A DNA stretch of 25,526 bases from JAZNQN01 sp045656005 (GTDB taxonomy: Bacteria > Bacillota > Clostridia > UMGS1883 > UMGS1540), in NCBI GenBank assembly GCA_045656005.1, contig JAZOQG010000049.1:1-25526 (forward strand). Direction: 5' to 3'. Positions 23,879 to 25,526 of this stretch are shown one piece after another. Both the position numbers and the translations under genes were made by a program. The notes below the pieces were generated by a model. It made no database searches. It was not told the origin of the DNA and saw only the letters and a list, made by a program, of their open reading frames with translations. How positions within the stretch are numbered: the stretch's first letter is position 1; each line of letters starts with the position of its first letter.

Positions 23879-24814
23879 ATGTATATCGGAATAGATTTGG
23901 GCGGAACTAATATAAAGGGCGGTATCGTAAGAGCAAACGGTGAAATTATTCACAAGGACATGATACCCACAAATGCAGGAAGAGAATATACTGAAATTAT
24001 AAAAGACATTGCAGGCCTTATAAGCAAAATGCTTGAAGATTCAAATACTACTATTGCTGACATAAAAAGCATAGGGGTGGGAAATCCCGGTACTTGTGAT
24101 GCGGAAAACGGAATAGTTATTTGTGCATCAAACATAGGGTTTCAGAATGTTCCGATGCGTGAGGAGCTTTCAAAGTATTTTTCTGTTCCGATATTTATTG
24201 AGAACGATGCAAACTGTGCGGCCCTTGGAGAATATAGTGTTTTAGAGGAAGATGTTGAAAACATGGTATTCATTACACTCGGCACAGGTGTTGGCGGAGG
24301 CATTATTATAAACAAAAAGCTATACACGGGCAAAAACGGAACTGCGGCAGAAGTGGGGCACATGATTATAAACACAGATGGAAATGCCTGCAACTGCGGT
24401 GGCAGAGGATGCTGGGAAACTTATGCATCTGTAACTGCTCTTATAAATCAGACAAAGGAATATATAAAAGAAAATCCGACTTCTCCGCTCTCGCTTGCAG
24501 GAAAAGATGGTGTTACAGGAAGAACAGCCTTTGACCTTGCGAAAAAAGGTGATGAAGGAGCAAAAAAGGTTGTAAAGACATGGACCCAATACATTTCATG
24601 TGGAGTTATCAGCATAATAAATCTCCTTCAGCCTGAGGTTTTGATGATTGGGGGAGCAATCAGTAAAGAAGGAGATTATCTTATTAATCCCATTATAGAA
24701 TATCAGAAAAACAACACATATTCACAAGATGTTGAAAAAACAAAAATTATGGTGGCAAGACTCGGAAATGATGCAGGACTTATAGGAAGTGCATTTTTGG
24801 GTAAGCAGATATAA
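23879..24814 (+). CDS. ROK-family sugar kinase (glucokinase-like)
   Basis: The 311-residue protein begins with the phosphate-binding loop MYIGIDLGGTNIKGGIV. It has the catalytic Asp110 in ENDANCAALGE, TLGTGVGGGIIIN, and sugar-site EVGH (Glu158, His161). The ROK zinc motif CNCGGRGCWE has Cys171, Cys173 and Cys178. No N-terminal helix-turn-helix is present, so it is an enzyme and not a ROK repressor. Glucose is the likeliest substrate by resemblance to clostridial glucokinases; N-acetylmannosamine or fructose kinases cannot be excluded. A GGGAGA site lies 7 bases before the ATG. Its place between hprK and murB links carbon sensing and sugar entry to wall synthesis. Confidence 0.92.
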   Translation: MYIGIDLGGTNIKGGIVRANGEIIHKDMIPTNAGREYTEIIKDIAGLISKMLEDSNTTIADIKSIGVGNPGTCDAENGIVICASNIGFQNVPMREELSKYFSVPIFIENDANCAALGEYSVLEEDVENMVFITLGTGVGGGIIINKKLYTGKNGTAAEVGHMIINTDGNACNCGGRGCWETYASVTALINQTKEYIKENPTSPLSLAGKDGVTGRTAFDLAKKGDEGAKKVVKTWTQYISCGVISIINLLQPEVLMIGGAISKEGDYLINPIIEYQKNNTYSQDVEKTKIMVARLGNDAGLIGSAFLGKQI

Positions 24815-24829
24815 GATTAAGGGAGTTGT

Positions 24830-25526
24830 TTGGTTATTTTAGCGAAACTTAAAAATATTTTACCACCCGAAAGAATTTTGCAAAACGAATGTATGAAAAA
24901 GCACACGACCTTTAAAATAGGCGGAGAGGCTGATATAATGGTGCTTCCTGAAAGCAGGGAGGAAATTATCGCTTGTCTTAAGTTTGCAAAAGATGAGGGA
25001 ATTATGCTTCATGTTTTTGGAAACGGGTCAAACCTTTTGGTTTCGGATAAGGGAATAAGAGGAATTTCCTTAAAACTCTTTAAAAATTTTTCCGAAATAA
25101 AAGTGGACGGAGATGAAATTTATGCTGAGAGCGGAGCACTTTTATCAAAGGTTTCATCCATCGCTGCAGCAAGTTCTTTGTCGGGTTTGGAATTTGCATC
25201 GGGTATTCCGGGAACTATAGGCGGAGCCGTTTATATGAACGCAGGAGCTTATGGCGGAGAAATGCGTGATGTGGTAATTGAAACGGAATATATTGATAAA
25301 AATTTTGAAATAAGAACTATAAATGAGCATGATTTCTCATACCGTCACAGTGTTTTTCAGGAAAATGGCGGGATAATTCTCTCTACAAGGTTACGTCTTA
25401 AAAAGGGAGAAAAAGAAAGCATAATGCAAAAAATAAATGAGCTTTCAGAGGCGAGAATTTCAAAACAGCCCGTAAACATGCCAAGTGCAGGAAGTGCCTT
25501 TAAAAGACCGGAGGGGTATTTTGCGG
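24830..25526 (+). CDS. murB: UDP-N-acetylenolpyruvoylglucosamine reductase, 5' part
   Basis: The flavoenzyme completes UDP-MurNAc synthesis by reducing the MurA product. The visible 232 codons show HTTFKIGGEADI (25-36), FGNGSNLLVSD (63-73), GIPGTIGGAVYMNAGAYGGE (125-144) for FAD binding, and the YRHSVFQ motif at 171-177. The proton-donor region SAGSAFKRPEGYFA has the likely catalytic Ser222. The Y-R-x-S pattern and short loop resemble type II MurB of Gram-positives. The start is TTG 24830 behind AAGGGAG (24819-24825). The first in-frame ATG (24893) lacks a ribosome-binding site, but it still sits before the conserved HTTFKIGG. The gene runs off the window edge. Confidence 0.94.
   Translation, partial: MVILAKLKNILPPERILQNECMKKHTTFKIGGEADIMVLPESREEIIACLKFAKDEGIMLHVFGNGSNLLVSDKGIRGISLKLFKNFSEIKVDGDEIYAESGALLSKVSSIAAASSLSGLEFASGIPGTIGGAVYMNAGAYGGEMRDVVIETEYIDKNFEIRTINEHDFSYRHSVFQENGGIILSTRLRLKKGEKESIMQKINELSEARISKQPVNMPSAGSAFKRPEGYFA

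Noticed and set aside
1..25526. CRISPR array, tRNA, rRNA, phage or defence genes
   Set aside because: No regularly spaced repeats, no tRNA-like cloverleaf with CCA end, and no recognisable defence or phage proteins were seen on reading both strands.

Overview
The window reads as a chromosomal stretch of a moderately AT-rich Firmicute, most likely class Clostridia. The evidence is a single-polypeptide PurL of about 1230 residues, formate-THF ligase beside the pur genes, ECF-type vitamin transporters under FMN and TPP riboswitches, a DnaD plus DnaC/DnaI-like helicase-loader pair, HprK, WalJ and RlmH. The genus cannot be told from this sequence. No rRNA, tRNA, CRISPR, insertion sequence, phage or plasmid gene was seen; this is mostly core chromosome with a short accessory stretch in the middle.

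Layout. 1-7732 is a purine/one-carbon cluster on the + strand: the 3' end of the AICAR formyltransferase gene, purD, purL (overlapping purD by one base), fhs and an AlkD-like gene. It closes with a perfect 16-bp hairpin that can terminate from both sides. 7826-9309 is a divergent vitamin-uptake locus: ribU on the minus strand behind an FMN riboswitch and thiT on the plus strand behind a TPP riboswitch. Their promoters lie back to back in about 75 bp. Both leaders show an aptamer, a terminator and a possible antiterminator.

9316-10776 is a single-gene unit for a secreted BspA-like leucine-rich-repeat protein with a C-terminal copper-amine-oxidase-N-like domain. It has its own promoter and terminator. 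It is followed by an unexplained ~85-bp imperfect inverted repeat. 10985-14004 holds an AraC-type regulator, divergent from two Gfo/Idh/MocA-like oxidoreductase genes that end at a 36-bp palindromic terminator.

14016 to the end is one long co-directional run starting at a good sigma-A-type promoter: dnaD-domain gene, helicase-loader ATPase, murD, three M42-peptidase homologues, murA, walJ, rlmH, hprK, a ROK kinase and the 5' part of murB. Gaps are 0-19 bases or overlaps, and no terminator is visible. It joins replication-loader functions, peptidoglycan precursor synthesis (MurA, MurB, MurD), ribosome modification and carbon-catabolite control.

The points most worth a second look are the two riboswitch switching structures (the ribU ribosome-binding site lies inside the terminator stem), the third M42 homologue that has lost most metal ligands, the imperfect inverted repeat with a tandem G-A motif near 10.8 kb, and the divergent oxidoreductase pair. 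Nothing here proves a wholly new system.
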